Assembly (NCBI RefSeq): GCF_007827595.1
Contig: NZ_VISR01000029.1
Span: forward strand, 1-64,000
Reading direction: 5' to 3'
Length of the DNA: 64,000 bases
Origin: Streptomyces sp. BK340
GTDB taxonomy: Bacteria; Actinomycetota; Actinomycetes; Streptomycetales; Streptomycetaceae
The stretch's first letter is position 1. Each line of letters starts with the position of its first letter. Made by a program: the position numbers and the translations under genes. Under the pieces are notes generated by a model. It did not search any database, was not told the DNA's origin, and saw only the letters and a list, made by a program, of their open reading frames with translations. Positions 34,846 through 44,277 of the stretch are shown here, piece after piece.

Positions 34846-35451
34846 TCAGGCGGCCGCCTCGATCTCGCGCACGAAGGCGGCCATGAACTCGCCCGTCACC
34901 TGTGGGTGCTTGGCCGTGATCAGGTCGCCGTCGATCACCAGGTCCGCGGTGCCGTTGCCCGCGTAGACGATCTCGGCGCCGGCGTTCTCCACATCGCAGA
35001 CGATGTTGTGGGCGCAGGTCACCCTGCGGCCCGCCAGCAGGGCGCGGTCGGCGCACAGCAGCCACAGCGAGTGGCAGATGGTGCCCACCTTGAGGCCCGG
35101 CACGGCCATCGCGGCGCGCAGGAACTCCACGGCGGGCGCCTTGTTGCGGCTGCCCGGCCCCGGCACCTCGACCTGGTAGCGCAGCCGGTCCATGGCGTAC
35201 GCGCCGATCAGGATCACGCCCGCGTAGTCGGCCAGGTCCAGCGAGCCCACCTCGACGGTGACGGTGACGTGCTCCTCGACATAGCCGTTGTCGGGGTTGC
35301 TGCCGAAGGTCAGCGAGGGCTGGCCCCACAGGTGGGAGACGTAGTCGACGGCGTAGCCCTGCGCGGGGAAGTACGCGTTGAAGTCGCGGAACTCCGACGG
35401 GTCGAAGTGCTCCTCGATCAGGACCGCGATCCGGCCCTTGGGCGCCGGCAC
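34846..35451 (-). CDS. DJ-1/PfpI-family protein (first of three)
   Basis: 201 residues. The nucleophile elbow is GTICHSLWLLCADR, retaining the conserved Cys. The N-terminus GRIAVLIEEHFDP and YAGVILIGAYAMD fit the flavodoxin-like core. Family members act as glyoxalases, deglycases, hydratases, proteases or chaperones. GTG 35451 is chosen because it follows the previous stop by four bases with GGGAG ahead; the longer frame is out of register with the neighbouring gene. It sits between the two SnoaL-like genes in the operon. Confidence 0.83.
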   Translation of the reverse strand: MPAPKGRIAVLIEEHFDPSEFRDFNAYFPAQGYAVDYVSHLWGQPSLTFGSNPDNGYVEEHVTVTVEVGSLDLADYAGVILIGAYAMDRLRYQVEVPGPGSRNKAPAVEFLRAAMAVPGLKVGTICHSLWLLCADRALLAGRRVTCAHNIVCDVENAGAEIVYAGNGTADLVIDGDLITAKHPQVTGEFMAAFVREIEAAA

Positions 35452-35455
35452 CGGT

Positions 35456-35881
35456 TCACGCTCCCAGGCCGAGCGGCCCGAGCAGCTGGCGCGGGTCGAA
35501 GAAGGCGTGGACCTCCTTGATGCGCCCCTCCTCGATCCGGAAGATGTTCGCGCCGCGGACCGTGATGTGCTCGCCGGTGGGCGCCGCCCCCATGAACACA
35601 CCGTCGTGGGTGCCGGTGATGGTGAAGGACGCGGCGACCTTGTCCCCCTGCTCCAGCAGCTCGTCGATGGTGAAGACACGGTCCGGGAAACCGCCGTACC
35701 AGCGCAGCGCGAACTCCTTGTACGCCGGCAGGCCGTGGATGCCGTCCGGGGAGATCGGGTTGTCGAACACCACGTCGGGGGCGAGGATCTCGTCCGCGAT
35801 CTTCAGATCGCCCGGGGCGGTCAGGAACTGCTCGTAGTACGTCCGGACGAGCTTGGAGCCCTCGTCGGAAGGTTCGGCCAT
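35456..35881 (-). CDS. SnoaL-like polyketide-cyclase-family protein
   Basis: 141 residues, NTF2 fold. LVRTYYEQFLTAPGDLKIAD, AYKEFALRWYGGFPDRVFT and RIEEGRIKEVHAFFDP are closer to SnoaL-type polyketide cyclases than to ketosteroid isomerases. It probably acts on or binds the pathway intermediate of this operon. ATG 35881 is the only start compatible with the fold. It follows the GMC oxidoreductase by 94 bp and overlaps nothing. Confidence 0.82.
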   Translation of the reverse strand: MAEPSDEGSKLVRTYYEQFLTAPGDLKIADEILAPDVVFDNPISPDGIHGLPAYKEFALRWYGGFPDRVFTIDELLEQGDKVAASFTITGTHDGVFMGAAPTGEHITVRGANIFRIEEGRIKEVHAFFDPRQLLGPLGLGA

Positions 35882-35975
35882 GGTTCAACTCCTTTGGCTT
35901 CATGGGGTTACCGGGTCCGGACCGCCCGCGAATGCGTCGGCGGCCCGGATCCGGCCGGGTGGTCCGGGCGTCCGC

Positions 35976-37484
35976 TCAGGCGTCCGCGAGGAACCACTCG
36001 GCGGCGCGCTCGCCGATGACGTAGCAGGTCAGGTTGGGGTTGGCGCTGACGTGCGTGGGCATCACGGAGGCGTCGACCACGCTCAGGTTGTCGAGACCGT
36101 GCACCCGCAGCCGCTGGTCCACGACCGCGCTCTCGTCGCTGCTCGGGCCCATCTTCGTGGTGCCGACCGGGTGCCACAGGGTGGCGGAGTTCTCCCGGAT
36201 GTACTGCAGCAGCAGGGCGTCGTCGTTCACCTGGCGCTGCGTCAGCTTCTCGGACAGGCCGCTGGAGAGGTCACGGATCTGCTTGGAGTTGGCGATGTCC
36301 CAGGCCTGCCGGACCCCGTCCAGGGCGATCCTGCGGTCGGCGTCGGTGCCGTAGGAGTTGAGGAAGATGTCCGGCTGCACCGTGGGGTCGGCGCTGCTGA
36401 GCGAGACCCGGCCGCGGCACTCCGGCTTCTGCAGCACGCTCATCACGCTGATCGGCCGGTGGGTGACCTCGACATAGCGGCTGACGAAGTACATCTGCAT
36501 GTCGTTGAAGTTCTGCGAGCCCGGGTTGGTGTACCGGACCAGGACCTGGACGTCCGGGTCGTCCGGGTCGGTGACGCCGTCCCTGGGCAGCAGGCCCACC
36601 GTGATCTGCTGGTGCTCGATCAGGTTCTCGCCGACGTTCGGCTGGTCGAGGACCACCTCGATGCCGAGGGCGCGCAGCTGCTCCTTCGGGCCGACGCCGG
36701 AACGCAGCAGGATCGCGGGCGAGTTGAGGGCACCGGCGGAGAGCGTGACGTGGTCGGCGCTGATCTTCTCCAGCCGGCCGCCGGTCTCCACCTCGACACC
36801 GACCGCCCTGGTGCCCTCGAAGAGCACCCGGTGCACGGTCGCGTCCGAGCGGATGGTGAGGTTCTTCCGCCTGCGGGCCTCGGTGAGGTAGGCGACGGCG
36901 GTGGAGACCCGCAGGTCGCCGCGGCGGTTCATGGGGATCATGCCGACGCCGGTGGACTCCGGGTCGTTGTGGTCCTCGACGTAGTCGAAGCCCTGGTCGA
37001 TGCAGGCCTCCAGATAGGCGGCCTGGAACGGCACCAGCTGGTCCCGGGTGTGCCGGACGATCGGGGTGGGGCCGCCCTTGCCGTGGAACGGGCCGTCGAA
37101 GTCCTGGTCGTCCTCGATCCGGCGGAAGTACGGGAGGAGTTCGTACCACGACCACGAGTCGTTGCCCAGCTGGGCCCACTCGTCGTAGTCCGCCGGGATG
37201 CCGCGCAGCGCGATGGCGCCGTTGACGGCCGAGCAGCCGCCGGCCACCTTGCCGCGGGCGTACGTCAGCGAACGGCCCGGCACGGCCTCGGCGGTGTAGC
37301 CCCAGTCGTGCTCCTCCACGGACACGGTCCGCGCGTTCGTGATGTCGCCGGGGATCTGGGAGATGTCCGCCCAGTCGGGTCCGGCTTCGAGGAGCAGGAC
37401 GTTGACGCCGGTGTCCTCGGTGAGCCGGCTCGCGAGCACGGCACCCGAGGAGCCCGCGCCGACGACTATGTGGTCATACTTCAT
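35976..37484 (-). CDS. GMC-family FAD oxidoreductase
   Basis: 502 residues, standard GMC length. The FAD motif VVGAGSSGAVLASRL opens the protein; GGCSAVNGAIALRG (GMC signature 1 region) and LSAGALNSPAILLRSG (signature 2) follow; the catalytic His is in LWHPVGTTKMG, with HVSANPNLT near the C-terminus. It should oxidise an alcohol or glucose-like substrate using O2 or a carrier; choline-dehydrogenase-like activity is possible. No signal peptide, so cytoplasmic. It is the central enzyme of the leftward operon, between the VOC and SnoaL-like genes. Confidence 0.9.
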   Translation of the reverse strand: MKYDHIVVGAGSSGAVLASRLTEDTGVNVLLLEAGPDWADISQIPGDITNARTVSVEEHDWGYTAEAVPGRSLTYARGKVAGGCSAVNGAIALRGIPADYDEWAQLGNDSWSWYELLPYFRRIEDDQDFDGPFHGKGGPTPIVRHTRDQLVPFQAAYLEACIDQGFDYVEDHNDPESTGVGMIPMNRRGDLRVSTAVAYLTEARRRKNLTIRSDATVHRVLFEGTRAVGVEVETGGRLEKISADHVTLSAGALNSPAILLRSGVGPKEQLRALGIEVVLDQPNVGENLIEHQQITVGLLPRDGVTDPDDPDVQVLVRYTNPGSQNFNDMQMYFVSRYVEVTHRPISVMSVLQKPECRGRVSLSSADPTVQPDIFLNSYGTDADRRIALDGVRQAWDIANSKQIRDLSSGLSEKLTQRQVNDDALLLQYIRENSATLWHPVGTTKMGPSSDESAVVDQRLRVHGLDNLSVVDASVMPTHVSANPNLTCYVIGERAAEWFLADA

Positions 37485-37521
37485 GGGTTCTCCCTCTCCG
37501 AACCGCTACCGGGGTCCGGGG

Positions 37522-37995
37522 TCACAGACCCGGGAACTCATCGGTCTCGATCCAGGTCTCGATGGCCTGCTTCTCGGCGAGATCGACGTACTCGTACCGG
37601 ACCCCCAGGGCGTCGGGCTCCGTGATGATCCAGCCCGGGGTGGCGCCCTCCGCGCTCCGGGAGGCCGCTTCGACGGCGATCCCCTCGGCCTGGAGCGCCT
37701 CGAGCCGGCCCTCCATGTCCGGCTCCCAGAGCCCGAGGTAGAGGATCCGGCCCTCGTTGGCGGTCGAGAAGATTCCCTCGTCCCCGTCGGACTCGATCAA
37801 CTCGTAGTAGGGCGGGCCCTGTTTCGAGAAGGCCACATGCACGACCTGCTCGTGCGGGTGCGGATCCTCGAGTCGCGGATTCGTCACGTGCGCGGGCTTG
37901 GTGAATTCGAGCCCGTGTATCCGCGAGTAGTATTCGATCGCCGACTCCAGATCGGCCACGACCACACCGATGTGGAAGTAGGGCTGCTCGCTCAT
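37522..37995 (-). CDS. VOC-family (glyoxalase/dioxygenase-like) protein
   Basis: 157 residues with two beta-alpha-beta-beta-beta modules. HIGVVVADLESAIEYYSRIHG places a metal-ligand His at the start; LYLGLWEPDMEGRLEALQAEG begins the second half, and EPDALGVRYEYV ends it. The family includes glyoxalases, extradiol dioxygenases and resistance proteins; the second His seems replaced by other residues, so metal binding is uncertain. ATG 37995. It lies 37 bp upstream of the GMC gene and 22 bp after the ABM gene in the operon. Confidence 0.8.
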   Translation of the reverse strand: MSEQPYFHIGVVVADLESAIEYYSRIHGLEFTKPAHVTNPRLEDPHPHEQVVHVAFSKQGPPYYELIESDGDEGIFSTANEGRILYLGLWEPDMEGRLEALQAEGIAVEAASRSAEGATPGWIITEPDALGVRYEYVDLAEKQAIETWIETDEFPGL

Positions 37996-38017
37996 CTCCG
38001 CTCCCTGAATTTACCGT

Positions 38018-38311
38018 TCACCGGTCGACCGGGTCGTACGCGTCGAGCTGCGGCGGCTGCGCGAGGTACGTCAGCATTTCCGGGACGATTTCCTTGAGGT
38101 ATTCCTTGGCGCTGTGCTCGGCGAGCGCCGCGTCGTCCACGTACTGCTCGACGACCAGATACCGGCGGGGCGTGGTCCGGTGGCGTACGAACTCGAACAC
38201 CGGGGTGCCGGGCTCGTTCTCCCTGACCTGCTTCACCAGGAGCTTGAGCACCCTCTCGAAGGGCTCCTCACTGCCCTCGGCGACGTCCAGGACGGTGGTG
38301 CAGGTGATCAC
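38018..38311 (-). CDS. Antibiotic-biosynthesis-monooxygenase (ABM) domain protein
   Basis: 97 residues, one ferredoxin-like ABM domain (about 3-90), with VRENEPGTPVFEFVRHR and YLVVEQYVDDAALAEH typical. Cofactor-free monooxygenases of this family oxidise aromatic or quinone-like compounds; others are only structural relatives. GTG 38311 (VITCTTVLDVAEG) with GGAGG immediately upstream is chosen; the longer frame overlaps the DJ-1-like gene. Second gene of the operon. Confidence 0.8.
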   Translation of the reverse strand: MITCTTVLDVAEGSEEPFERVLKLLVKQVRENEPGTPVFEFVRHRTTPRRYLVVEQYVDDAALAEHSAKEYLKEIVPEMLTYLAQPPQLDAYDPVDR

Positions 38312-38342
38312 TGGTCCTCCAGTCTGCTCGGCCGGCGGGGCG

Positions 38343-39050
38343 TCAGTGCAGCGGCGGCAGCAGGATGTCGGCGGTCTCGTCCTGGATCTTGGCCTCGGCC
38401 TCGGGGTACCCGAACAGCTCGGTGCCCACCGGGCCGAACAGGGCGTGGCCCTCGGCGGCGCGGGTGTCGAACCACATCGACATCTCCTTGCCGACCTCGT
38501 CGCCGAACAGGTGGTTGACCATCGCGAGGGTGCCGGCGTTGATCGACGCGGCACCGGCGGTGGTCCAGATGCGGTCCTCCGGCGCGCCGAGCCACATCCG
38601 GCGCGGCTCCACGACGTTGGCGCCCTCCTCCTTGAGCCGGCGGGAGATGGGCGGGCTGCAGGTCACCGGGGTCTTGCCGAGGATTCCGGCGCGCTGCAGG
38701 ATGCCGACGCCGACGCAGTTGGCGCCGATGAACTTGCCGTTGACGTGGTGGTGCCGGATCGTGTCGAGGATCCGCTCGTTCTTGGTGGCGACACCGGAGC
38801 CGCGGCCACCCGGGATGTACAGCACGTCGTAGAGGTCGTCGTCCCGGAGCACCGCGTGCGGCTCGACCTTCGCGCCCATCTGCATGGTGACCGGACCCTC
38901 TTCCAGGGCCACCAGCTTGACCTCGATGTCCTCGCCGGTCGTTTCCTTCAGATAGACCGCGACACCGATCAGGATCTCCCAGGGAATGATGGTGTCCGAC
39001 TCGCTGCAGCGGTCGTACGCGAGCACCCCGATACTCTTGATCTCAGTCAT
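38343..39050 (-). CDS. DJ-1/PfpI-family protein, isonitrile-hydratase-like (second of three)
   Basis: 235 residues. The nucleophile elbow reads GANCVGVGILQRAG, with Cys conserved, and IWTTAGAASINAG follows. The sequence resembles the glutamine-amidotransferase-like branch that includes isonitrile (isocyanide) hydratase and AraC-type sensor domains, but without a DNA-binding part. ATG 39050 follows GAGAGGG. It is the first gene of the leftward operon, transcribed from the divergent region at 39051-39347, so it may act early in the pathway. Activity is inference. Confidence 0.82.
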   Translation of the reverse strand: MTEIKSIGVLAYDRCSESDTIIPWEILIGVAVYLKETTGEDIEVKLVALEEGPVTMQMGAKVEPHAVLRDDDLYDVLYIPGGRGSGVATKNERILDTIRHHHVNGKFIGANCVGVGILQRAGILGKTPVTCSPPISRRLKEEGANVVEPRRMWLGAPEDRIWTTAGAASINAGTLAMVNHLFGDEVGKEMSMWFDTRAAEGHALFGPVGTELFGYPEAEAKIQDETADILLPPLH

Positions 39051-39347
39051 GGAATCCCTCTCCGCTCCACTCCGGATTACCGGTCCGCGGCATTCACCCA
39101 ATGTCCTGGCGCTGCACGGAATTTCCGGTCTCTGGTGGCGAAGCTAGCGCGCCCCGGAATATCCTCAGAGCCTCCCGCGGCTACTTCCTGAACTCGGCGG
39201 CGCTTTCCGACGCGCATGGTTCGCGGCCGTGTCGGTACGGTGGCCGGAGCCGCGGCGAGGGCCGCCGGCCGCACGCGCATCAGGCCGAGTTCACGAAGTC
39301 CATCCGGGTTTCTGGCCGCCCGCACGCGGGCCGGGAAGCCTGGCGCC
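39051..39347. promoter_or_regulatory. Divergent control region of the two accessory operons
   Basis: 297 bp lie between the eight-gene leftward and five-gene rightward operons. A 6-bp inverted repeat GCCCGC/GCGGGC is at 39318-39331, 17 bp before the MFS start. No other clear operator and no regulator gene lie within either operon, so control probably comes from elsewhere. Confidence 0.5.
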
Positions 39348-40739
39348 ATGACTTCTGAGAGCTCTGAGCTGCTGACTCGGCCGGCCGGCGAGAGCCGGCG
39401 GGCACGGCGGAGCACGCGCACGGCGGGTCGCTTCGCAGGCATCGTCGTGGGCAACTTCCTGGTCCTGCTCGACGCCTCCATCCTGAACGTGGCGGTGCCG
39501 GACCTGCGCGACGATCTGCACGCCTCGGCAAGTGCGCTGCCGTGGACGGTGGACGCGTACACCGTGGTGTTCGCGGGCCTGATGCTGGCCGCCGGTTCCA
39601 TCGCGGACCGCTGGGGACCGCGCCGGATCTACCGTGCGGCCCTGATCTCGTTCGGCGTCGTCTCGGCGCTGTGCGCGGCGGCGAACTCCGCCGGGCTGCT
39701 GATCGCCGGACGTGCGCTGCTGGGCGTCGCCGCGGCGGGGCTGGTGCCCGCCTCGCTCGCCCTGCTCGCCGGGCTGTACCCGGACCCCGCCAAACGCTCC
39801 CGCGCCGTGGGGGCCTGGGCGGCGATCAGCGCGCTCGGTCTGGTCTCGGGCCCCGTGCTGGGCGGCGCCCTGGTGGCCCTCGGCGGCTGGCAGCTGGTCT
39901 TCCTCGTCAACCCGCCGATCGCGCTGATCACCGTGGTCCTGGCGCGGAACCTGTCGGCCGACCGGCCCGCCACCCACCGGCCGATCGACTACCCGGGCCT
40001 GCTGCTGTCCGTCGTCGGCCTGGGCTCACTCACCTTCGGCCTGGTCGACGGCGGCACCGACGGCTGGGCACGTGCCGTGCCGGTGGCGGCCATCGCGATC
40101 GCGGTGCTGGCGTTCGGCGCGCTCGCCTTCGTGGAACGCCGTGCCCAGGACCCGGCGCTGCCCCCGGCGCTGCTCTCGCTGTCCCGGGTGCGGGCCGACC
40201 TGGTGGCCGGCTCCGCCGCCTCGTTCGCCTTCTACGGGCTGCTGTTCGCGATGACCCAGTGGATGGTCGAGGAACGGCAGATGTCGGCGCTCCGGACCGG
40301 GCTCGCGTTCCTGCCCATGACGCTGCCGCTCGCGGTGCTGCCGTTCTTCACCGGCCGCCTGGTCGCGAAGATCGGTACCCGGCCGCTGATCCTCTTCGGC
40401 CTCTCCGCCGGTGCCCTCTCCGGCCTGATCCTCTCCTTCTCGGGGACCGAGACCCCCCTCGCGCTCCTCGTCGCGGCCCAGCTCGCTCTCGCCCTGTGCG
40501 CCACCACGTCGATCCCGGCCTCGACCGCCGACATGGCGACGGCCGCGCCGCAGCAGTTCGCCGCCACCGCCCAGGGGGCGTTGAACGCCTCCCGCCAGGC
40601 CGGCTCCGCGCTGGGCGTCGCCGTACTCGGAACGCTGGTCTCGATGCACCGGATCGGCCTCGCCGTCCTCGTGCTCGGCCTCGGCTCGCTGCTCGTGGTG
40701 GGCCTGCTCAGCCGGGCGAGGGCCCCACAGGACGTCTGA
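39348..40739 (+). CDS. MFS transporter, DHA2-like exporter
   Basis: 463 residues with about 14 hydrophobic segments. [17 protein letters not shown] and [15 protein letters not shown] (motif A) are characteristic of drug:proton antiporters of the 14-segment family; [21 protein letters not shown] is motif C-like. It likely exports the product or a toxic intermediate of the cluster. ATG 39348 ([11 protein letters not shown]) follows GGGAAG. First gene of the rightward operon, 61 bp before the ferritin-like gene. Confidence 0.87.
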
Positions 40740-40800
40740 ACGACCGGGCGGCACACGCCCCTTCCCCTCACCTGACCCACCCGATGAAAGGAAGCGAGCC

Positions 40801-41964
40801 ATGACCACCGCCCAGGACGAGCCCGTCAAGGCCCCGGTCCGGCACAACGTCGCCTGGATCCGCTCCGCGCTCCAGACGGCGATCGAGCTGGAGCACTCCA
40901 CCCTGCCCATCTACACCTCGGCGATGCTCTCGCTGGAGGTGCAGAACTTCACCAGCTACAACACGATCCGCAGCGTGCTGATGGAGGAGATGGTGCACAT
41001 GTCCATCGCCGCCAACATGCTCGCCGCGATCGGCGGCCGGCCCAGGATCAAGGACCTCGACCCGAAGTTCCCCTCGCACGGCCTGCCCGGCGGTGTGGAG
41101 CCGGACCTGCACATCGGGCTCGCCAGGCTCTCCAAGCCGCAGCTGCGCAACTTCATGCGGCTGGAGTCCCCGCTCTTCCTGCTGCCGGAGGAGTACGGCC
41201 ACGAGGACTTCCCGACCATCGGCAAGCTCTACGCCCAGATCAAGGACGCCATCGTCGCCAACGCCGCGGAGCTGCGCGCCGCCGTGCAGGGTGGCGGGGT
41301 GGCCAACCAGGTCGGCGACAACATCGGCTTCAAGACCATCGTGCCGACGCCGGGGGTCGACCCGGTGGACCAGCTGCTCGAGGGCATCGACGAGATCCTG
41401 CAGCAGGGGGAGGGCGCGACCAGCGGGACGATCCGGACCGGCGCCGCGTACCAGCACGAGGAGTCCCACTACGGGAAGTTCGCGGAGCTCTGGTACGGGC
41501 GCACCTACCGTGAGCCCGAGCCGGCGGTCGAGCTGACCCCCGAGACCGAGGCCGTGCACTTCCAGGGCGCGAAGATCGACTGGCCCTCGGTGATCAACAC
41601 CCTCGCGGTCCCGGCGGACGGCTACGACAAGCTGCTGGCCGAGGACCCGGACGGCAAGGAGATCACGGAGGCGCTGCTCGTCTTCGACCAGGACTACACG
41701 GACATGATGGCCCACCTCGACGCGATGTGGAACGGCGATCCCGAGCAGCAGTGGCCGACCTTCGGTGAGGCGGTCCACAACATGATGAAGCTGCGGGTGT
41801 TCTCCTCCTTCACCTTCATGCAGCGCCAGATCCCGCCCGCGCTCATCGACGACCTGCCGCGCCTGTACCCGGCCGAGTTCGGCTTCCTGCACAACTACAC
41901 CGACCTCGACCGGCCGGTGTTCTACGGCCCCCGTTTCCGCAACCTCGCCGCTCCCCAGGCCTGA
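40801..41964 (+). CDS. Ferritin-like enzyme of the VioB/RebD N-terminal type
   Basis: 387 residues. The N-terminal helical domain has metal-ligand motifs in LQTAIELEHSTLPIYTSA, VLMEEMVHMSIAANMLAAIG and AYQHEESHYGKF, matching the ferritin-like domain found in iminophenylpyruvate-dimer synthases (VioB, RebD, StaD). It lacks the rest of VioB, so it may couple or oxidise a different imine or aromatic substrate with a di-iron centre. The central region INTLAVPADGYDKLLA and the C-terminus are less familiar. ATG 40801 follows AAAGGAAG. It lies between the two MFS genes and next to a DJ-1-like gene. Confidence 0.8.
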   Translation: MTTAQDEPVKAPVRHNVAWIRSALQTAIELEHSTLPIYTSAMLSLEVQNFTSYNTIRSVLMEEMVHMSIAANMLAAIGGRPRIKDLDPKFPSHGLPGGVEPDLHIGLARLSKPQLRNFMRLESPLFLLPEEYGHEDFPTIGKLYAQIKDAIVANAAELRAAVQGGGVANQVGDNIGFKTIVPTPGVDPVDQLLEGIDEILQQGEGATSGTIRTGAAYQHEESHYGKFAELWYGRTYREPEPAVELTPETEAVHFQGAKIDWPSVINTLAVPADGYDKLLAEDPDGKEITEALLVFDQDYTDMMAHLDAMWNGDPEQQWPTFGEAVHNMMKLRVFSSFTFMQRQIPPALIDDLPRLYPAEFGFLHNYTDLDRPVFYGPRFRNLAAPQA

Positions 41965-41986
41965 CGTCCCCCTCAGGAGACCGACC

Positions 41987-42670
41987 ATGTCCCGTACGAA
42001 GACGGTCCTCATCGTCCTCACCAGCCACGCGGAGCTGGGCGACACCGGCCGCGCCACCGGCTACTACATGCCCGAAGTCGCCCACCCCTGGCAGGTGTTC
42101 AGCCAGGCCGGCCATCGCGTCGACCTCGCGTCGGTGCGCGGCGGCCGCCCCCCGGCCTCCGGCGTCGACATGGACGACAGGGTCCAGAAGGCCTTCCTGG
42201 AGGACCCGGAGATGAGCGCGAAGCTGGCCGACACGCTTCGCGCCGAGGACGTGGACCCGGCCGGCTACGACGCGGTCTTCTTCGCGGGCGGCCACGGCAC
42301 CATGTGGGACTTCCCCGGCAACCCGGCCCTGGCCGCGCTCGCCCGGGACGTCTACGAGGCGGGCGGTGTGGTCGCGGCGCTCTGCCACGGCCCGGCGGCG
42401 CTGGTCGGGGTGCGGCTCTCCGACGGGCGCCCGCTGGTCGAGGGCAAGCGGCTGACCGGGTTCAGCAACGCCGAGGAGGCCGCGATGGGCCTGACCGGCG
42501 TCGTTCCCTTCGCGCTGCAGACCGCCCTGGAGGAGCTGGGCGGCAAGCACGAGAGCGCCCCCGAGTTCACCGCCCACGCGGTGACCGACGGCCGCCTGGT
42601 CACGGGCCAGAACCCGGCCTCGGCCACGGACACGGCAGTGGCGACCGTCCGGGCCCTGGCGTCCGCATGA
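41987..42670 (+). CDS. DJ-1/PfpI-family protein, Hsp31-like (third of three)
   Basis: 227 residues. The nucleophile elbow is VAALCHGPAALVG with Cys conserved, preceded by AVFFAGGHGTMWDFP, the signature of the Hsp31/type-1 amidotransferase-like branch. These act as glyoxalase III or chaperones on reactive carbonyls. ATG 41987 has CAGGAG upstream. The stop overlaps the following MFS start by four bases (ATGA, 42667-42670), indicating translational coupling. It is closer to the glyoxalase III branch than the other two in the cluster. Confidence 0.87.
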   Translation: MSRTKTVLIVLTSHAELGDTGRATGYYMPEVAHPWQVFSQAGHRVDLASVRGGRPPASGVDMDDRVQKAFLEDPEMSAKLADTLRAEDVDPAGYDAVFFAGGHGTMWDFPGNPALAALARDVYEAGGVVAALCHGPAALVGVRLSDGRPLVEGKRLTGFSNAEEAAMGLTGVVPFALQTALEELGGKHESAPEFTAHAVTDGRLVTGQNPASATDTAVATVRALASA

Positions 42671-44277
42671 CGGCACCGACGACCGGGGAGGCGGTCGGGG
42701 CAGCCGATCCGTACCCGCCCCTCGCCGCCCCGCCCACCGGCCGCGCCCGCTGGTTCGTCCTCGCCGTCGGACTCACCTGCACCTTCCTGGTCGTCGGCGG
42801 AGTGTCCATCGCCAACCTCGCGATGCCGTCCCTCCAGGCGACCCTGCACGTCGGGTTCGGGGCCGTGCAGTTCGTGGTGGCCGGGTACGGGCTGGTGTAC
42901 GCCGTCTTCCTGATCACGGGCGGCCGGCTCGGCGACGTGATGGGCCGGCGCCGTGTGCTGCTCGCCGGCCTGGTGCTGTTCACCGTCGCCGTGCTGGTCA
43001 GCGGCCTCGCGCCCGACGCGCCCGTGCTCATCGGCGCCCGCCTGGTGCAGGGCTTCGGCGCCGCGCTGATCTACCCGCAGATCCTGTCGATCATCCAGGA
43101 CACCTTCGAGGGCGCCGAACGCAACTTCGCGCTCGGCCTGTTCGGCGCCACCATCGGGGTCGCCATCGTCGTGGGCCAGCTCGTCGGCGGCGCGCTGATC
43201 CAGCTCAACCTGGCGGGGCTGGCCTGGCGCCCCGCCTTCCTGGTGCTGGTCCCGCTCGGCACCGCCGCGCTGCTCACCGGCCGCCGGGTCATGGCCCGGG
43301 ACGAACCCGCCGGCCGCCCCCACATCGACCTCGCCGGCACCGGCCTGCTCGGCGCCGCCCTGCTGCTGCTCGTGCTGCCGCTGCTGATCGGTCCCGGCGT
43401 GGGCTGGGCCTGGTGGACCTGGGTGATGTTCGCCGCCGCCGTCCCCGGGTTCGCCCTGTTCATCCGGTACGAGCAGCGCCTGGACCGGACCGGCCGCACC
43501 CCGCTGCTGCGCCCGTCCCTGTTCCGGCAGCGGGCGTTCGGCGTGGGCATCGCGATCGGCGTCCTGTACTTCATCACCATCGTCGGCCTCGCCGTCTACA
43601 CCTCGCTGACCTTCCAGGTCGGCCTCGGACTCGACCCGCTGCAGGCGGGGCTCGCGTTCGCCCCGGTCGGCATCGCGTTCTTCGCCTCGTCCCTGGTGGT
43701 GCCCCGGCTCGTGCCACGACTCGGCCGGTCCGTGCTGGTGCTCGGGCACGTGCTGCTGCTCGGCGGTCTGATCGCCGCGTGGGCCACCGTGCACGGCGCC
43801 GGCTCCGGCCTGTCGGCGGTCGAGCTGGCCCTGCCGCTGCTGCTGATCGGCACGGCCCAGGGCCTGACGATGTCCCCGCTGATCGGTGTCGTGCTTACCG
43901 GTATCCGTCCCTCCGACAAGGGCTCCGCGTCGGGTGCCCTGACCACCGCGTTCCAGATCGGCCAGGCTCTCGGGGTGGCCGGAATCGGTACGGTCTTCTC
44001 CGTCCTGGGCGCCCGCCCGGGCGCGGCCACAGCGTCAAGCCGTTACCAAGTCGCCTATCAATCAGCCCTGTTGCTCATGGCGGCGCTTACGCTGGTGTCG
44101 TTCGTCCTGGTCTATGCACTTCCGAACCCGCACGACAGCCGGCCCCACCACCACTTCCTGTGGGTGCGGCACGGCCGGCGGACCGGGCTCGCGCACGCGT
44201 TCTACCTGCTGACCGGCGGCCATGCGGTGGGCCGCCGGCTCAGCCACTGGTTCCACCACCACGAAGGGAAACACTGA
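42667..44277 (+). CDS. MFS transporter, DHA2-like, His-rich tail
   Basis: 536 residues with about 14 membrane segments. FLITGGRLGDVMGRRRV is motif A and GLFGATIGVAIVVGQLVGGAL is motif C-like. The final ~55 residues are hydrophilic and His-rich (HHHFLWVRHGRR, HWFHHHEGKH), unusual for the family and possibly metal-binding. It is coupled to the DJ-1-like gene by ATGA at 42667 and to the next gene by TGATG at 44275-44279. A second exporter in one operon suggests two products or a product plus a toxic by-product. Confidence 0.87.
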   Translation: MTAPTTGEAVGAADPYPPLAAPPTGRARWFVLAVGLTCTFLVVGGVSIANLAMPSLQATLHVGFGAVQFVVAGYGLVYAVFLITGGRLGDVMGRRRVLLAGLVLFTVAVLVSGLAPDAPVLIGARLVQGFGAALIYPQILSIIQDTFEGAERNFALGLFGATIGVAIVVGQLVGGALIQLNLAGLAWRPAFLVLVPLGTAALLTGRRVMARDEPAGRPHIDLAGTGLLGAALLLLVLPLLIGPGVGWAWWTWVMFAAAVPGFALFIRYEQRLDRTGRTPLLRPSLFRQRAFGVGIAIGVLYFITIVGLAVYTSLTFQVGLGLDPLQAGLAFAPVGIAFFASSLVVPRLVPRLGRSVLVLGHVLLLGGLIAAWATVHGAGSGLSAVELALPLLLIGTAQGLTMSPLIGVVLTGIRPSDKGSASGALTTAFQIGQALGVAGIGTVFSVLGARPGAATASSRYQVAYQSALLLMAALTLVSFVLVYALPNPHDSRPHHHFLWVRHGRRTGLAHAFYLLTGGHAVGRRLSHWFHHHEGKH

